A DNA stretch of 64,000 nucleotides from Parelaphostrongylus tenuis (GCA_019055375.1 JAHQIW010002140.1:157138-221137), one strand, 5' to 3'; counted from the first letter of the stretch, positions 29,776-42,444 are shown. Numbers and translations are program-made. Notes: generated by a model from the letters alone, not told the origin.

Positions 29776-29868
29776 TGGGCGTTGCGCTCGGCCAGGTTCT
29801 CGTTGTACACTGCTGGCGTTGAGTGTTGAGACTTATCTCTCTAAGTCACTTGGCACCTCACGATCGGC

Positions 29869-32800
29869 ATGCCTTCTCAGGGTTAGTCTCGTCTTTCCTA
29901 TTTATTCTTTTGACTGAATACTGAGACCAATATGGCTTTCTTGAATGATTTGTAGCTTTGAAACTGGAAAAGTTCAGATCAGCTTAAAGAGATTTTCAAT
30001 CTCTACGACGAGGAACTCGATGGCAAAATCGACGGAACGCAAATCGGTGATGTTGTTCGGGCTGCTGGATTGAAACCGACCAACGCCATGGTCGTTAAAG
30101 TGAGTCACGAAATTTGCTGCGTACGCTTTTTGGAAGAAGATACTTTCCTTTGTGAATTACATATATAGCCACTTTAGTGTTAAGTTAGTAGAATATGAAA
30201 TAGTGAACTCGTGGTTTCCTGATGTGATAATCTATTCACGTTCACGTTTAAATGAGAGTTGCTAACTGTTTTGAAGTGGTAGTGTGATTGGCTGATTTAA
30301 AAAAAAAAAATCTCGGAGAAGTTTCTTCTGATTTATTTTCGTTTTATACCAAATCCCAAGAATTTTGTCAATTGGAAGAACACTGCCTACACACTCTCTC
30401 CGCGAAAAACTATGTTGTAGGCATCCGGTCAAGAATTTAAACGAAAGGGCGAGAAGCGTCTCACATTCGAGGAATGGTTGCCGATCTTCGAACAACTGTC
30501 GAAAGAGAAGGTAAGCCTGTTTGCCATCATTCTTTTCCATGCAGTAGAAATGATTCAATCATTCCTTTCTCATCATAACCATAAGTCCATTGCCTCACAG
30601 CTTCACATTCCTTTATAACCAAGCAGTCTGGCGAAACAAAGTGTCAAAGCGATATTTTTCAACTATATTTTTCGTTTTCGAATTTGACCCTGTTTCTGGA
30701 TAGAAATTAGGAAGCGTTATGCATTTGGTCCGCTTTTTTCTCTCACATTCGGCCATCTCTTGTTACGAAATCACACTTATCTCTTCTTTCTGTGCGGCTG
30801 ACAGACACGCTCAAGTGCTGCGATCTGTTTGGATTTCTCCCTCGAGAACTGAAAATCTTGTCATTGATTGACTCGCCAACCCTCAATACTAGCGTAGGAT
30901 AACGTAACAAGGTACCTCATGCATGGTAGGGCATTCAAGTATGTAAGAAAAGGAGGGGACTCGGAAGACAATTTGGGCTTCATGTGTTCTTATATTGTTG
31001 TCAGGCGTATTGAATGCTCTTTATTTTCGAGATCAATAACACATCACCAACACAGTTCCTTTACTGGTTCACATTTTTTTTTACTTCACATCTCATTCAG
31101 TTCGCGTATGTTTTTCTGGATCTCTCGGAATGTGAAAAGATGTCTTGTTCAAGAAGAGACCGAGGAAGCAGCGGTTCGTAAAACCCTCTCCTCTGAGAGA
31201 GCGCGCCATGTTGTAATGCTTCTGTCAGGGGGTGACGGAGGAAAACACTATGCATTGATCGAAGCAATGATATTGAGGGCGTAAACTGGAGCGGCTTGAT
31301 TGTTCATATCGTGAGCTCAAGCCGATTAGTAGGTACCGCTTGTTGGGGGACGTGAGATATACTGAATCTTATATCTTGCTACTTACTGTTCATAACGAGA
31401 AGATAACCACAGCATCTCCTCATTTCTTGCCATAGCATAAATTTATCCTGAATTGGTTGAACAAATGCTGACGCCTTGAGTTAGTAGACCATACTGGTGT
31501 GTGCCCTTTTTGATATGAAAATTTAACAGAGCCAAACTCGTTTTCCAATAGTGAGATAGCCAGTATTGAATTTGCTTTCTTACAAGATCTCATCCCATTA
31601 TATCCGCTCCTACCACAGCATCGCACAGAAATCAGTATTAATAATAAAAAATTATTAATGTAGTAATCAATCATTTTTCTTGACATAAAGAACTAATCTG
31701 ATAAGGATATTACATATTTTGAGCCGATAGGTCTAGTGCTATATCTTATGTCGTCGCTTATGTCGTCAGATTAAATCATTTTGAGCGGGTCTGTAAAAAG
31801 CGGTCGATAGCCGAGGTAAAGAACTATTTTCAAGTTTATCATTCCGCTTTTCGATTACCGAAATGGGAAAGCATTTGAAAAGGGCTTACAGGGTTTCGAA
31901 CATGTATCAAATGGTCATAATTGCTGCATCTATGCCCATTATAGCGTACTAAAAACGTAGATCTTCGGGAAAGGATGTGAAGTAGAAAAACAATGAATTA
32001 TTAGGTTGGAAAGAAGGTTTTGGGGCACCTGTAAGGAATTGAAATTTATGCATACAATATCTATCCTTCAAAATAAAGCCCATCGTTTTCTACGACACTC
32101 TGCCATCGGTCCGCCATGTTTCGCATCTGGTTAAAACACAGACGGTTCGTCTTTCAAAACAACAATCAAATCTTCGTTGTCAACCATGTTGAACGTCCTC
32201 AACGAGGCTTGTTTTCGAGGTCGAGATCTCCGGCATTAGAGCGTTCAAATCAGCGTTTCACAGCAGATTTGCATATTGTGCTCTCCTAATCAGTCAATCT
32301 CGTTATTTCATCAACAGCAGCACGCTGTGAAGGACCCTTTCTCTAATAATGACGCAATAAAACACGAACTGCGATAGTATCGTCGGATATGTTGGAAGTG
32401 TGTAACAAAAAGAAAATAAAGATAAATAATATTTAGGCATTCAATGGGAAAGTCCCACATAAAAAACTGTAATATTCCCATGATATGCATGGGAGTTATT
32501 TCGTGGTTTATAAAGTGCCCCAACGCTTTCTTCCCAACCATAGTAATATTACAATAATATGAAAATATGGAATAAGGATAATGGAGGCGAATAGCTTCTA
32601 AACAATTTCTGCTTCTGACAGATTCATCTCAACGTATTTTGAGATGACTGTTCTAGATTTTTGGTCTACTGGCTCAAACTTCGGTGCAGTCGGGAATCAA
32701 CGGCAATTTCAATACATATCTACTACGTAGAGTGCTGTTTGATTATCTATTGAAAATCTTCTTTTGTACCTCATGACATGTTACTTTTTTGGCTTAATCG

Positions 32801-34016
32801 TCCCCGTCCTCAGCACCAACCACAGTTCTCTCAAAGAAAATGATGTTTTTCTTGATCAAAGAGATGAGTTCTATAAACGAACTTTATTGACAGCCTTGTA
32901 AGTTTCCCTTGCCACGTTTCCGCATACTGTTTCGATTTCAGGAACAAGGCACACAGGCTGATTTTGTTGAGGGACTGAAGGTTTTTGACAAGGAAGAGTG
33001 CGGAAAGATTCTATCTGCTGAGCTCAGACATATTCTGCTCGCTCTTGGAGAGCGACTCAGTGCTGATGAGGTTTCGATTGACCGATAGAGCATTGTTAGC
33101 ACTTGTAAAATTTCTTGATTTCTTTTTCTGTAGGTCGACGAGCTTTTGAAGGGAGTCGAGGACGGCGAGGGTATGGTCAAATACGAAGGTAGGTCTCTAG
33201 CGTATCTATTTCACATGTTTGAATGTGTACGCCTTCGAACAACTAGGGAGGTCAATAGACACAGAAGGGACATATTTTAATAAAATATTGAAATGTAAGC
33301 CAGTAAATGATTGTAATGCGCTGCTACTTTCTTTTTACAGGAAATTTCGTTCTTTCAATCACTATTCTTTCTTGGCCGATATTTTCCACTGTTTTATTTG
33401 ATTTTTGCCATAAAATCAAATTCGTTTCAAATCTCGTTACAATACCACACCTATTTTTGGGGCAACTTGCTGGTAGTATAGAGGAATATGGCAATATCTC
33501 TCTCTACATAAATTGGTGGGGATTACGCCAAAAAAGAAATAAGTTGATAGGTCATCACTTCCTGGAAAGCGGAACAGAGAATAGGTATCAATACGTATGA
33601 ATGAGATTCTTGAAATCTTTGAGGAGTCGTCTAGAGTCACTTAAGTTGAATTATGCCATTTCCAAATGCTAAGAAAGATAAAGCCCACACTAAGCCATTT
33701 TGAAGTAAATTTAAAACGACATCATTTTTCTATATTTCATGCTGCATCTAGTGTAGATATAGAATGGTACGCTTTGGAAAATATCACATGTGTGCAAAAG
33801 TATCATTGTTTACCCGAAATCCGACCAGATTTTGTGTATTAGTTCACTTATATGATGAAAATAAAAGCAAGTACCTTACAAATGTGCGTAAAACATCTAA
33901 CTACGTAAAAAAGCTTACGAAGTGAGATGTCGTATGTCAGGTGAAAAATGGAAACAAACTTTGTTTCAGAATTCGTCAAGAAGGTGCTGGCCGGTCCATT
34001 CCCCGACTCTGACTAA
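29869..34016 (+). CDS. mlc-3: Myosin essential light chain (MLC-3-like), 6 exons
   Basis: Essential (alkali) light chain that binds and stiffens the lever arm of muscle myosin heavy chain. Exons: 29869-29881, 29978-30099, 30421-30510, 32942-33070, 33134-33188, 33970-34016. They join in frame to 151 aa, close to the roughly 153 aa of C. elegans MLC-3. The start exon codes only MPSQ plus one base. EF-hand-fold landmarks: [15 protein letters not shown] (10-24), [17 protein letters not shown] in exon 3, [13 protein letters not shown] (about 87-99), then [14 protein letters not shown] and EGMVKYEEFVKKV before the terminal GPFPDSD. As in the family, the EF-hand loops are mostly degenerate and probably bind little calcium. 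All introns are GT-AG. Intron 3 (2.4 kb) carries a mariner deletion derivative. The gene appears intact. No perfect AATAAA follows; TATAAA at 34058 is a weak candidate. Confidence 0.96.
31690..31815. repeat. Solo end of the 24261-type foldback, in mlc-3 intron 3
   Basis: CTGATAAGGATATTACATAT, TTTTGAGCCGATAGGTCTAG and, further in, TTTTGAGCGGGTCTGTAAAA with AGCGGTCGAT match one arm plus the outer flank of the 24261 element. Confidence 0.6.
32001..32540 (-). mobile_element. Internally deleted mariner (MITE-like), mlc-3 intron 3
   Basis: Ends are inverted: TTAGGTTGGAAAG (32001) and CTTTCTTCCCAACCA (ending 32540), each bordered by TA, the mariner target duplication. Read on the minus strand, about 32400-32150 gives a decayed transposase N-terminus (HIR.., [21 protein letters not shown] across frames, [16 protein letters not shown]). 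It then jumps straight to the C-terminus [20 protein letters not shown] and a stop (about 32130-32070). The central catalytic DDD domain is missing. The result is a roughly 540-bp non-autonomous element with both ends present. Confidence 0.85.
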
Positions 34017-34063
34017 ATCCCTATCGTTTTCGACTTTGCTTATGTGCTGTTCCTTTGTATAAA

Positions 34064-35313
34064 ATCAAAGCCTTTCACGTGTTTCTGATTTTTACTTGTC
34101 GTAAAATCCGCAATTCCATCGCTTAGATTAAGAACGGCGACGAAGGACGCACTCAACAGTGCTACCCACCGTTTCGTCCGGTTTCTTTATAGGTTTCACA
34201 CTAACTAGCTTCCCTATCTTTATGGATGTACTAGTGATTTTAACTAAGCAGTCAAAAAGATTTTTAACTGTTATGCGACGGAGCTCATTATGATGCCTTG
34301 AGCTGCCGTTATTTTCTCGATCTGCTCATCTACTTTGTTCGTTTACAACTTACCGCATGCCCTGGTGTATTGCTATAGATTTGTTTTTATCACCACATCT
34401 TCTTGCGCATTTTCAGAATCTGAATGAGTATGCATTTTCAGCTATAAGAAAAAATTTTAAGATAAATCAAGTACACCTAAGAGTCGAAGATTTCGGGGTT
34501 TGTCTATTCAGTTCCATAAACTTTATTACCACGCATTTTCATTGAGAAAAATAAACACACTGAACCACCGTATTCCAGCTTTGAGTGGCAGTGTTTCGTT
34601 TCTCCTAGGAAGCCGACATAATAAAAGTTATTCATATTACTTGTGACCTCATCAGTCATCGAATAGCTCAACATTGACAGCCGTTGTTTTAACATGCACA
34701 TCTACCCTCAATGGCCTTTTCAATTTTCTTTTTTGGTGAAAACTGGTCACAGGCAGGTCAGCGGTCACTGTCCTGATTCATATTTACTATTAGCCTAACT
34801 TCATGATAAAGACATTAGCTTCTTAATAGGTCGTGATTTTAGGATCGGCTCCTGTATATCACACCACGAACATTCCGTTGTAACGATTAGGCGACAAACC
34901 AGACCATTGAGCTGCCACAAAGAATAACTATCCACGATGTGTAGTAAATGCTCATTTAGTTTTTTGAGGATCAGCCTCCATGATTGCTCTTTTGGTCGTT
35001 GCCAACTTCCCACACCTAGCCGCCAATACGCCTTTGATCCTTGGGGCTCCTTTACGAAATATCTCGAACTACAACTGCATGAATGTTCGTTAGCAGTTTG
35101 TCAGTCAAACGAGTTGTTGTTGTTGCGAGTTGTCTCTGCTCTTTTGCGATTAATTTGATCACAGTCCGAAGCCGGAACTAATTTTGTGCTAAGCAACATC
35201 TTTTCAATATTTTAAAATGAATATAAAATAAACGGCAAGTAAGACATTATTAGCAACAAAGCATAAAGCGAGAAATCGCATTGAATTGATATATGTATCA
35301 TGACGACACGTTT
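34064..35313. other. Downstream of mlc-3, nothing recognised
   Basis: A minus-strand ORF at 34801-35013 (71 residues, GSWQRPKEQSWRLILKKLNE and onward) has no match I know and no neighbouring splice structure. Otherwise AT-rich spacer. Confidence 0.4.
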
Positions 35314-35413
35314 GGAAATTCATTTCAGTATCATACTGCAAAATCCAACAGTGCACAAGTCAACATTACTTCTGCAACAACCTGCTAAGATTCTCAGAAA
35401 ATGCTTCAGATAG
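35314..35413. repeat. Direct repeat, copy 1
   Basis: GAAATTCATTTCAGTATCAT, CAACAGTG and CTAAGATTCTCAGAAAA are repeated at 36010-36110, about 696 bp away, with roughly 90% identity by eye. Confidence 0.8.
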
Positions 35414-35797
35414 AGCGCTGAGATGTTGTGCCACTCGGGCTCCACCGATTTACTTCAAACTTAAGTATTTGAGTCTTTATGTACAATAAAATAATACCAC
35501 TGCAAGAGTTAACGATAGCAAATGCTAGGTAAATAATGCGCAATAAATGACTTAAGTACAAGAGTCAAGACTGCATAAGTACTGAGGAATAACTATGAAG
35601 CACAATGAGTAGCCTACTTATATTACTTGCGTAGTACATGATGACCCCCAATGAGTTATTTAAGAGACTATGTGAAAGGTATGGTTGACGAGCTGCAGCA
35701 CAGGGACACTGAGACTGTTAACTAGCCTCCGCGGTGTTGACGTCTTCTTTATATGCAGAATGAGGCCAGAGACCTTATTAGATCAGGAAAGGCTTAC

Positions 35798-35879
35798 AAA
35801 GCGCTTTTTGCTTAGGTTCCTATGCAAAATGATCGCAGAAAGCGCCTTTTGTTTAGGTTCTAATGCAATCCAACGCTAT
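35798..35879. repeat. Two tandem units of 41 bp
   Basis: AAAGCGCTTTTTGCTTAGGT and AAAGCGCCTTTTGTTTAGGT begin units at 35798 and 35839; identity decays towards the end of unit 2. Confidence 0.65.
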
Positions 35880-36009
35880 CTTATCGGAAAATGCCTCACC
35901 GTAAGCTCTTTTGTTTATGTTAATCGATTTCTAAATAGATAATCAAATGCAATGTTAAATGGCAGGATCGTCATTTGAAGATGTTAGTCGACTATCAACA
36001 ACACATTCA

Positions 36010-36110
36010 GAAATTCATTTCAGTATCATACTGCAAATTCCAACAGTGTACAAGTGAACATTACTTCTGCAAAAACCTACTAAGATTCTCAGAAAAAAGC
36101 TTTAGACAGA
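36010..36110. repeat. Direct repeat, copy 2
   Basis: Second copy of the 35314-35413 repeat, same orientation. Confidence 0.8.
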
Positions 36111-36276
36111 CCCCTGTTACGATGTAGTTGGCATGTTAATAGTTCGCACGGCAACATTTCTCACTCACAAAAATCATATACGAAAACTATGTAATAGTGG
36201 CTACTATGTGGATCAAGGCTGTGACCGCATCAGCCATTGAACGCCGTTCGATTCTCCACCATCCACAATGCTTGTT

Positions 36277-36705
36277 TTAGTTAATTGTTGGGTTAACTTG
36301 TAATTTCCTTTGGACTACTTTCTATTCAGTTTTTTTTTATTTCCAATCGGGTTATTCCCTAAAGGCTGTGATTTGCTTGAAAAATTCTAATCTCACTTGG
36401 ATACGGCCGTAGCACCATCGCTCGCCATCTAAATGAAATGGGCTAGCGCGAGGTGATATAACAACCCACTGGTTCGTTCAAGACTCGAGTTGTGTTAGTT
36501 AATTGTTGGGTTAACTTGTAATTTCCTTTGGACTACTTTCTATTCAGTTTTTTTATTTCCAATCGGGTTATTCCCTAAAGGCTGTGATTTGCTTGAAAAA
36601 TTCTAATCTCACTTGGATACGGCCGTACCACCATCGCTCGCCATTTAAATGAAATGGGCTAGCGCGAGGTGATATAACAACCCACTGGTTCGTTCAAGAC
36701 TCGAG
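36277..36705. repeat. 218-bp tandem duplication inside a mariner remnant
   Basis: 36277-36489 and 36495-36705 are nearly identical: they differ in T-run length and at a few single bases (TAGCACC/TACCACC, CATCTAAA/CATTTAAA). The unit includes the coding stretch LGYGRSTIARHLNEMG of a mariner DNA-binding domain, so the helix-turn-helix region is present twice. Confidence 0.9.
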
Positions 36706-37175
36706 CTTCATGCTTGCAAGATTATGTTTTCGGTCTAATTGGATTGACATGGTATGATGTTCTGAGACTGCACGACAAGAAGTAAACATTCATTTGCCAA
36801 CGTTTATGGGGAACAGCTTGTGAAGCTGGCCGAAGTAGTGCCAGAAAAGCGTTCGAAACAACTCACTGTCGCTCTTCTCTGGGATATCGCTAACCTCGTA
36901 TCGCAAAGTCGAATTGCCAAACTTCGGAATCAGGGTCGACCACGGTATCACATTAACAGCATAACCCTGCCAGTGCTTTACCGGTTATCATCTCTTTTTT
37001 GCCTTGAAGCAGCGTCCGCGGAAGAAAAGATTAAAAAACTACGACCAGCTCAAAGGTGACCTCAAAGACTTCTTTGATTGCCAGCCTCATTCTTCCTGGG
37101 ACGAGGGCGACCAATCTTCTGTCCAGCAGATGGTTACATATCAATAATCATGTTGGTGGGTATATTGTCGATTAA
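36390..37175 (+). mobile_element. mariner transposase remnant, internally deleted
   Basis: Plus-strand pieces in order: LGYGRSTIARHLNEMG (about 36398-36445 and again about 36614-36661), the helix-turn-helix recognition region; a possible first catalytic Asp region (RLHDKK, about 36768-36784); then NYDQLKGDLKDFFDCQPHS (about 37034-37090) and SSRWLHINNHVGGYIVD with stop TAA at 37173-37175, the normal mariner C-terminus. The second and third catalytic Asp motifs between about 36900 and 37030 cannot be found. An ORF at 36820-37059 crosses this junction but is not a conserved protein. Confidence 0.75.
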
Positions 37176-39483
37176 CTACTCACTTGTATACTTGGACGGT
37201 CGTTCTTCACGGAATGTGCGGACCCCAACACATGAAAACGTACTGAATTAGGTGTTACGTTCCCGGGGTCCGGAGGTATGCTTAGGAGGGGCTTCATTAG
37301 GCAGGCACTCTAGTTGTAGGTAGAGCAGCCGCCGGCCTTTATGGATCAGAGGGAGATTAGAACCGTGACTAATTACTTCCAAGACGGTGGTCATTCGTGG
37401 TGCGGTTTACTTTTAGGTGAGCTTTCCGAGTGGAAGCGTCAAACTCCTTTCCAGTTTAGGTGGTTCTCCTAAAAGGTTGTACCTCCACTGTATTTTGCAG
37501 TACGACACGCAGGAACACCTTCCAAAAACGATGAAGTGGGAAACCATGAGGGTGCTTAATTCTTTCGAATAAATTGAACTGAATCAGCAAAAGTGGTGAA
37601 ATTGAAATTTTTATGGGACAACCCAGTATATCTCTTGGAACACATTGCGTAGTTGATACATTGACTCATAGTTAATATGGAATCGTCACACCTTGTCAAC
37701 ATATATAATGCCCAATCCAACACACTGTCGAGGTACTAGTCTTTGGACGTCCTGCAAGAATAGATGTGTACACCCAAATTGAAAGTAAATCTAGTATCTC
37801 AAACTGAGTTAGGACAAGAAACCTGCACTGCTTATTGAACCTCCTCAAACGATTAAGACTTCTCGCAGAGTTGTTCCTTAACATAGAAGTGTCAGACTTT
37901 TTTGGATCTATCAATTATAAATAGTTCGTAAAAGTCGATGTGGTTGAAGTATGTATTATGCAACAGTTCTTCCGCACGAAGCCCCCTATTGCTGTTTCGA
38001 AATGAACCACGAATTCTTATGACTAGCCGCATGAAGATTGTCACCTCAGATGAGATGGAGATGATTCTAATTGATAGTAAGAGACGTGATGGAAAAGAAC
38101 AGAGAGCAACTAATGGGCTTGTAAAGAGAACAAAACTATTTATAGAAAAACAATTTAACATCTAAACAAGGAAAATACCGAAGCTTTCTTGTTGCTATTG
38201 ACCCCTCCCATAAATTTAGCACACTCATCGGTTGCTTTAATGCGGCTCAAAAATTGCTTCTTTCGAATTAGCTCGAATTTCTAGTGATGAAGACACTAAG
38301 GATCAAAAAGTGTCATAGGAGAATCTATGCAAGTTTTGGGTTTTTTGTAAAACATCTTGCGGCACTTTTTCTAGGAGCGCTCGGGTTGTCGTTCAGGGAG
38401 ACATCTAAGTACTATGTGGTAAACCTCGTTTCTATGTTCAACGACTTGCAAACACTTACCCTGAAGTTCTACGAAAATTAAAGCCGGCCTGAGCAGAATT
38501 ATGACTGTGAAGAAGTTCTATTACGACTGCTAACCCAATTTCTGTCAACCGCACAAAACCGTAACTCATAAGAAGAATTCCAAACCGTATTAGAAGTTGT
38601 TTCATCGTTATACGCAGTCGTTCTGAAGAATTTTTTACGGCGCTAACTTCAAATTTCAGCAAAATTTTTACGACTCTCTTCATTTAATTGAGGCTACATT
38701 ACCACAGTCACATATAGTTGTGTCATCCATGCACAAAACTAGAACTCTACAATAACAAATGCTCTCAATTCAAACAATGCTACTATCCACTTCATTTTGT
38801 ACCGATGGTATATGGGTGTGATCAATATGTGGACCATGCGACCAACTGTTATATGCACTCCATCCTCCCTACGACTGATTATTACCTCTCAAATATTCTT
38901 ATGCTTTGTCTACTATATTTATTAAGGAGAAATGATGTAGCCTGATGACAACTACTATAAAAATTTATCCAGATTTTCTACACGTTCCTTAATAACCACT
39001 GCTGATGTGTAAACCACAAAATTTCACTGGAAACTTGCTCGAATGGCACATCGATTTTCGATGGACATCAAATGAGCACTGATCATAACAATTATATTTT
39101 GTGTAATCAAATTTGAGCAACAAGATTCGAAACATTACTCCTATGTGCTGAAGTGCTCAAAAAGACAAAGAGAAACTTCATAAGCAAATGTAGAAAAAAA
39201 AACAGTGAGAAAAACAAACGGAAAACACGAAGGAACCAAACATTTACGTAAATCTTGTAACGAAAAAAAAAGCTATCGAAAGAAACAATACAGTATCATC
39301 ACTTATCGGTTTTTTCGCTATCACAGTTAGACGGTGAAGGTCTAATTTCTAGGCCCAGTGTTTGAGCTGGCAGTCACCACGGGGAAGGGGACAAAACTGT
39401 AGAAGTGTAGCTGCATTAAGTCAATTACCCACTGGGAAAGCAACGCCTTGCAATAAGTGGAGTTTCATAAATACCTAAAAGAA
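37176..39483. other. Spacer, nothing supported
   Basis: Short ORFs only. Apart from the fragment at about 38245-38290 that resembles the 1055-1566 foldback, I see no placed repeat or gene. Confidence 0.4.
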
Positions 39484-39720
39484 TTGAGTGGTGAGCAAAA
39501 ATACTACCTCAGATGGGAATCGAACCCGTCTTTCATCCATACCATTCCATCCTTTCCCGGTATGGATGATACGCTGGTCGGACTCTCGTTCTAGGTCGTA
39601 TTTTTGCTCACCACTCAATTCATTAAGGTATATATGAAACATCATAGCACTGCAAAAAAAGCAGCAAAAAACTAGAAATCTTGAGTATTAGTCATCACAA
39701 TGGCTCAACTGGGTTGGCAG
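39484..39720. repeat. Inverted pair of family D tRNA-like repeats forming a hairpin
   Basis: Arms of about 58 bp at 39488-39545 and 39561-39618 are inverted copies (GAGTGGTGAGCAAAAATAC / GTATTTTTGCTCACCACTC; GGTATGGAT at the tips) around a loop of about 15 bp. Each arm is a tRNA-like head (GGAATCGAACCCGTC on one side). A body with AAACATCATAGCACTGCAAA and CTAGAAATCTTGAGTATTAG follows to 39720. Confidence 0.8.
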
Positions 39721-39754
39721 CTAACATAGAGATGTTGAAGAATGAGTGGTGGAG

Positions 39755-39920
39755 CGAATGTACCTCGGTGGTGTAACAGTAGCACGCTTCCCCAATATGG
39801 ATAAAACGCGGGCTCGACTCCCGTTTAAAATCGTATCTTTGCTCAACTCAATTCTCTTATGTATATATGAAACATCATAACACTGGAAAAACAGTAAAAA
39901 CACTAGAAATCTTGGGTAAG
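39755..39920 (+). repeat. Family D tRNA-like repeat
   Basis: CCTCGGTGGTGTAACAGTAG head, AACGCGGGCTCGACTCCCGT (B box), body AACATCATAACACTGGAAAA and CACTAGAAATCTTGG. Confidence 0.7.
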
Positions 39921-41565
39921 TGGAATGACAATGTAATTTAGGAAAGGGAAAAACAGAGAAAATTTGGATAAGGGCCAAATCGAATGATTGATTAGACGGA
40001 GACGATGAAAAACAATAACAGTAACTCAATCACAGACTGAGAAATCGGCGAATAAGCAGTGTTTGTTGATATGTATTATGGTTTCCTCGGGAGAAAACAC
40101 AGTGGTCAATGACTGAGTATCCACACAACCCTAAGCAACTTGGACCTTGAACGAAGACCTTAACACAAATTTGATACTTAGCATAGCCATGTTTAAAGCA
40201 ATGCATTAACAATAGTGCAAATAGAACTGTGGATTGTGTCGAATATTTTACCTCTCATAAGCTTCAAAATAGCGATTTGAGTCCTGGTAGGTCGTGTTTA
40301 CATGTGCAGATAGTAGTGTACAAATGCTGAAAAACTCGTGTCACTACAATACATCATGGCAACGAAAAAATCTTTCTGTCAAAAGTCCAACCTCTCAGAA
40401 TGGCGCCAAAAGTGGAACAAATTATAAGGTCGCAACAAACAACATTCACAACCATGAAAGTGACTTACGTTTCCAAAAGACTAACTTGTACGCTAACAAA
40501 GTCAAAGGCAAACTTTTACATTGCTTCCATGTGCTTGTGGTGATTTTGCCCGGCATACAATAACTCTCTAAAAAACATGCAGACAATTTGAGACTATTGC
40601 TACAAAATGTATATTTACAATGATGCCTAAAGCTTCAAAACAGAATCTGTTCTTTCGAACAACTCTTCACAAGAAATAAGATGTACATAATTGCAAACAA
40701 TGCGCTGTTTCTACAAACGACTCAGATAAACAAAGCTGATTGACAGCGTCAAATTGATATTTTCAGCTGCCATAAGATCTGCAAATTCATGCTGAATCGA
40801 ATGATAACATTTGTTTAAAACCAGTCGAAAAAAGTGTATTAGTTTTGATGTTAATTCATCAATCCACTGATAGTGCGAGCATGGAAGGCTCAGAAATGTC
40901 ATTCATGACGTTGTTCATCACGGCTTCTTACTCTTAGTCATATACCTGGACGATCGCTCAACAATTGTAGTAACTACAGATGAAAGGAATCAACAAAGCA
41001 CGTTTAACACCTCTCGCAACATCTCGACTAGCAAAAAGGGAAGGGCGATAGCTTTAATTTTTTGAACTGATACATCCCACTACCAATTAGGTCTTAACGG
41101 ATTTATAACTCGTTTAGTCTGCTACGGTGATAGAGGCGAATGTGAGATGTTGATTCAACACCTAAACAATTTTTCATCCAACCTATTCCTCTGCTGCGAA
41201 AAAGTTATAGACGAGATTTTTATCACATATGAGCATTTCTAACAATCAAAAAAAGCAACAGACCTATAAAGTAGGCTCCCCAAGCCTTCCTTTACGACGC
41301 ATTTACAAATCAGACCTAATCATCTTGCACACAAAACGAAATGTTGAACAGCTTTTTCGCGATACTTTTGATTAGTTACCGTTTCAAAATTTACGACAAC
41401 CCTCACGATAACAGCGCAAGAATTACAAAAGTTCTTAAAGCTGATTGATCTCTGAGAGATGCGCCATGTCTTAGAGTTCATTAAACATAGAGGTAACTGA
41501 TGCACATCCGACCATACCAAGTATTCGTGATGGCATGCTAATGTAAATTAATCGTGGTGCTGCTC
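39921..41565. other. Spacer, nothing recognised
   Basis: No supported gene or repeat; the short ORFs have no family match. Confidence 0.4.
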
Positions 41566-41569
41566 AGCA

Positions 41570-41705
41570 GACAAGTCTGGCACTATATTGCCAATCGCAA
41601 AGAGGTAGACCGCTTGGTATGTGTGTGTGTGAGGCATGACCGAACCAATGACCATGAGTGTTAAAGAACGCCTCTAACCACCACGTCACACGCGTCCTTG
41701 ATAAC
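41570..41705 (-). repeat. Partial SINE family A head, minus
   Basis: CCGAACCAATGACCATGAGT and ACGCCTCTAACCACCACGTC are the reverse of decayed B- and A-box regions; contains a short GT run. Confidence 0.5.
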
Positions 41706-42427
41706 CGTCACACGTGTCCTTCATAACAACGTAGTGAAATAGAAGATACCTTCAATATGCCTGCACACGTAAAATCCCCATTCGCTTCCTTTCTATTTGC
41801 TTTTGCAATTGCATAGCCATCCATATTGTTTGAGATGGTGGCAATGTATCTCTTCAGGCACTTCTCCTTGTCCTTTGCATGACATCAAACGAATTGATGT
41901 CTCACCATCATCTAAATCTAATAAAATGTGATTCTAAATCAATCGTTAAGTAACGCATGATTATTACACCAGTTCAGCTAAAATTCACAGAAACTTGGAA
42001 ATGAGTTCAAAGTGTTCATAGAAACTTACAAAGATCAAATGTATAAATCTAAGGTACTGGCGAAAATGTACATAGATCTCTGTGCGACAGGGCAGCGACC
42101 AGTGTTGTTAAATATCAGATATACAGAACTGTTTCATGACGTTATGAGCTGCCATTACTGAAAATGACTTAGTACTTGATTACACAATAACGAATCGTAG
42201 ATAGCTAATGCGATTAATTAACCAAAGTTGTACAAACCAAGTTACGAACCCAATGATGTTGCGCTATTAGTTTCCCAAGATTGGTCAGCTGTGGCTCCAC
42301 GTCGAGTGTTAATCGATTTGAACTTTGTGTTTCCGACGTAGTTGTTCCCGTGCATGATGCTCCTAACTGCTAAAAGACATTTCGATCAATCACTGAAAAT
42401 CTAAAACTTATGCCAATACCAATACAT
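41706..42427. other. Spacer, nothing recognised
   Basis: AT-rich, no supported content. Confidence 0.4.
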
Positions 42428-42444
42428 TATATATATATATGTAG

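Noticed and set aside
30919..31284. 121-codon plus ORF
   Set aside because: It is inside mlc-3 intron 3, has no recognised similarity and a composition like the surrounding non-coding DNA.
36820..37059. 79-codon ORF as a separate gene
   Set aside because: It lies between mariner N- and C-terminal motifs and ends by frameshift into the mariner C-terminus.
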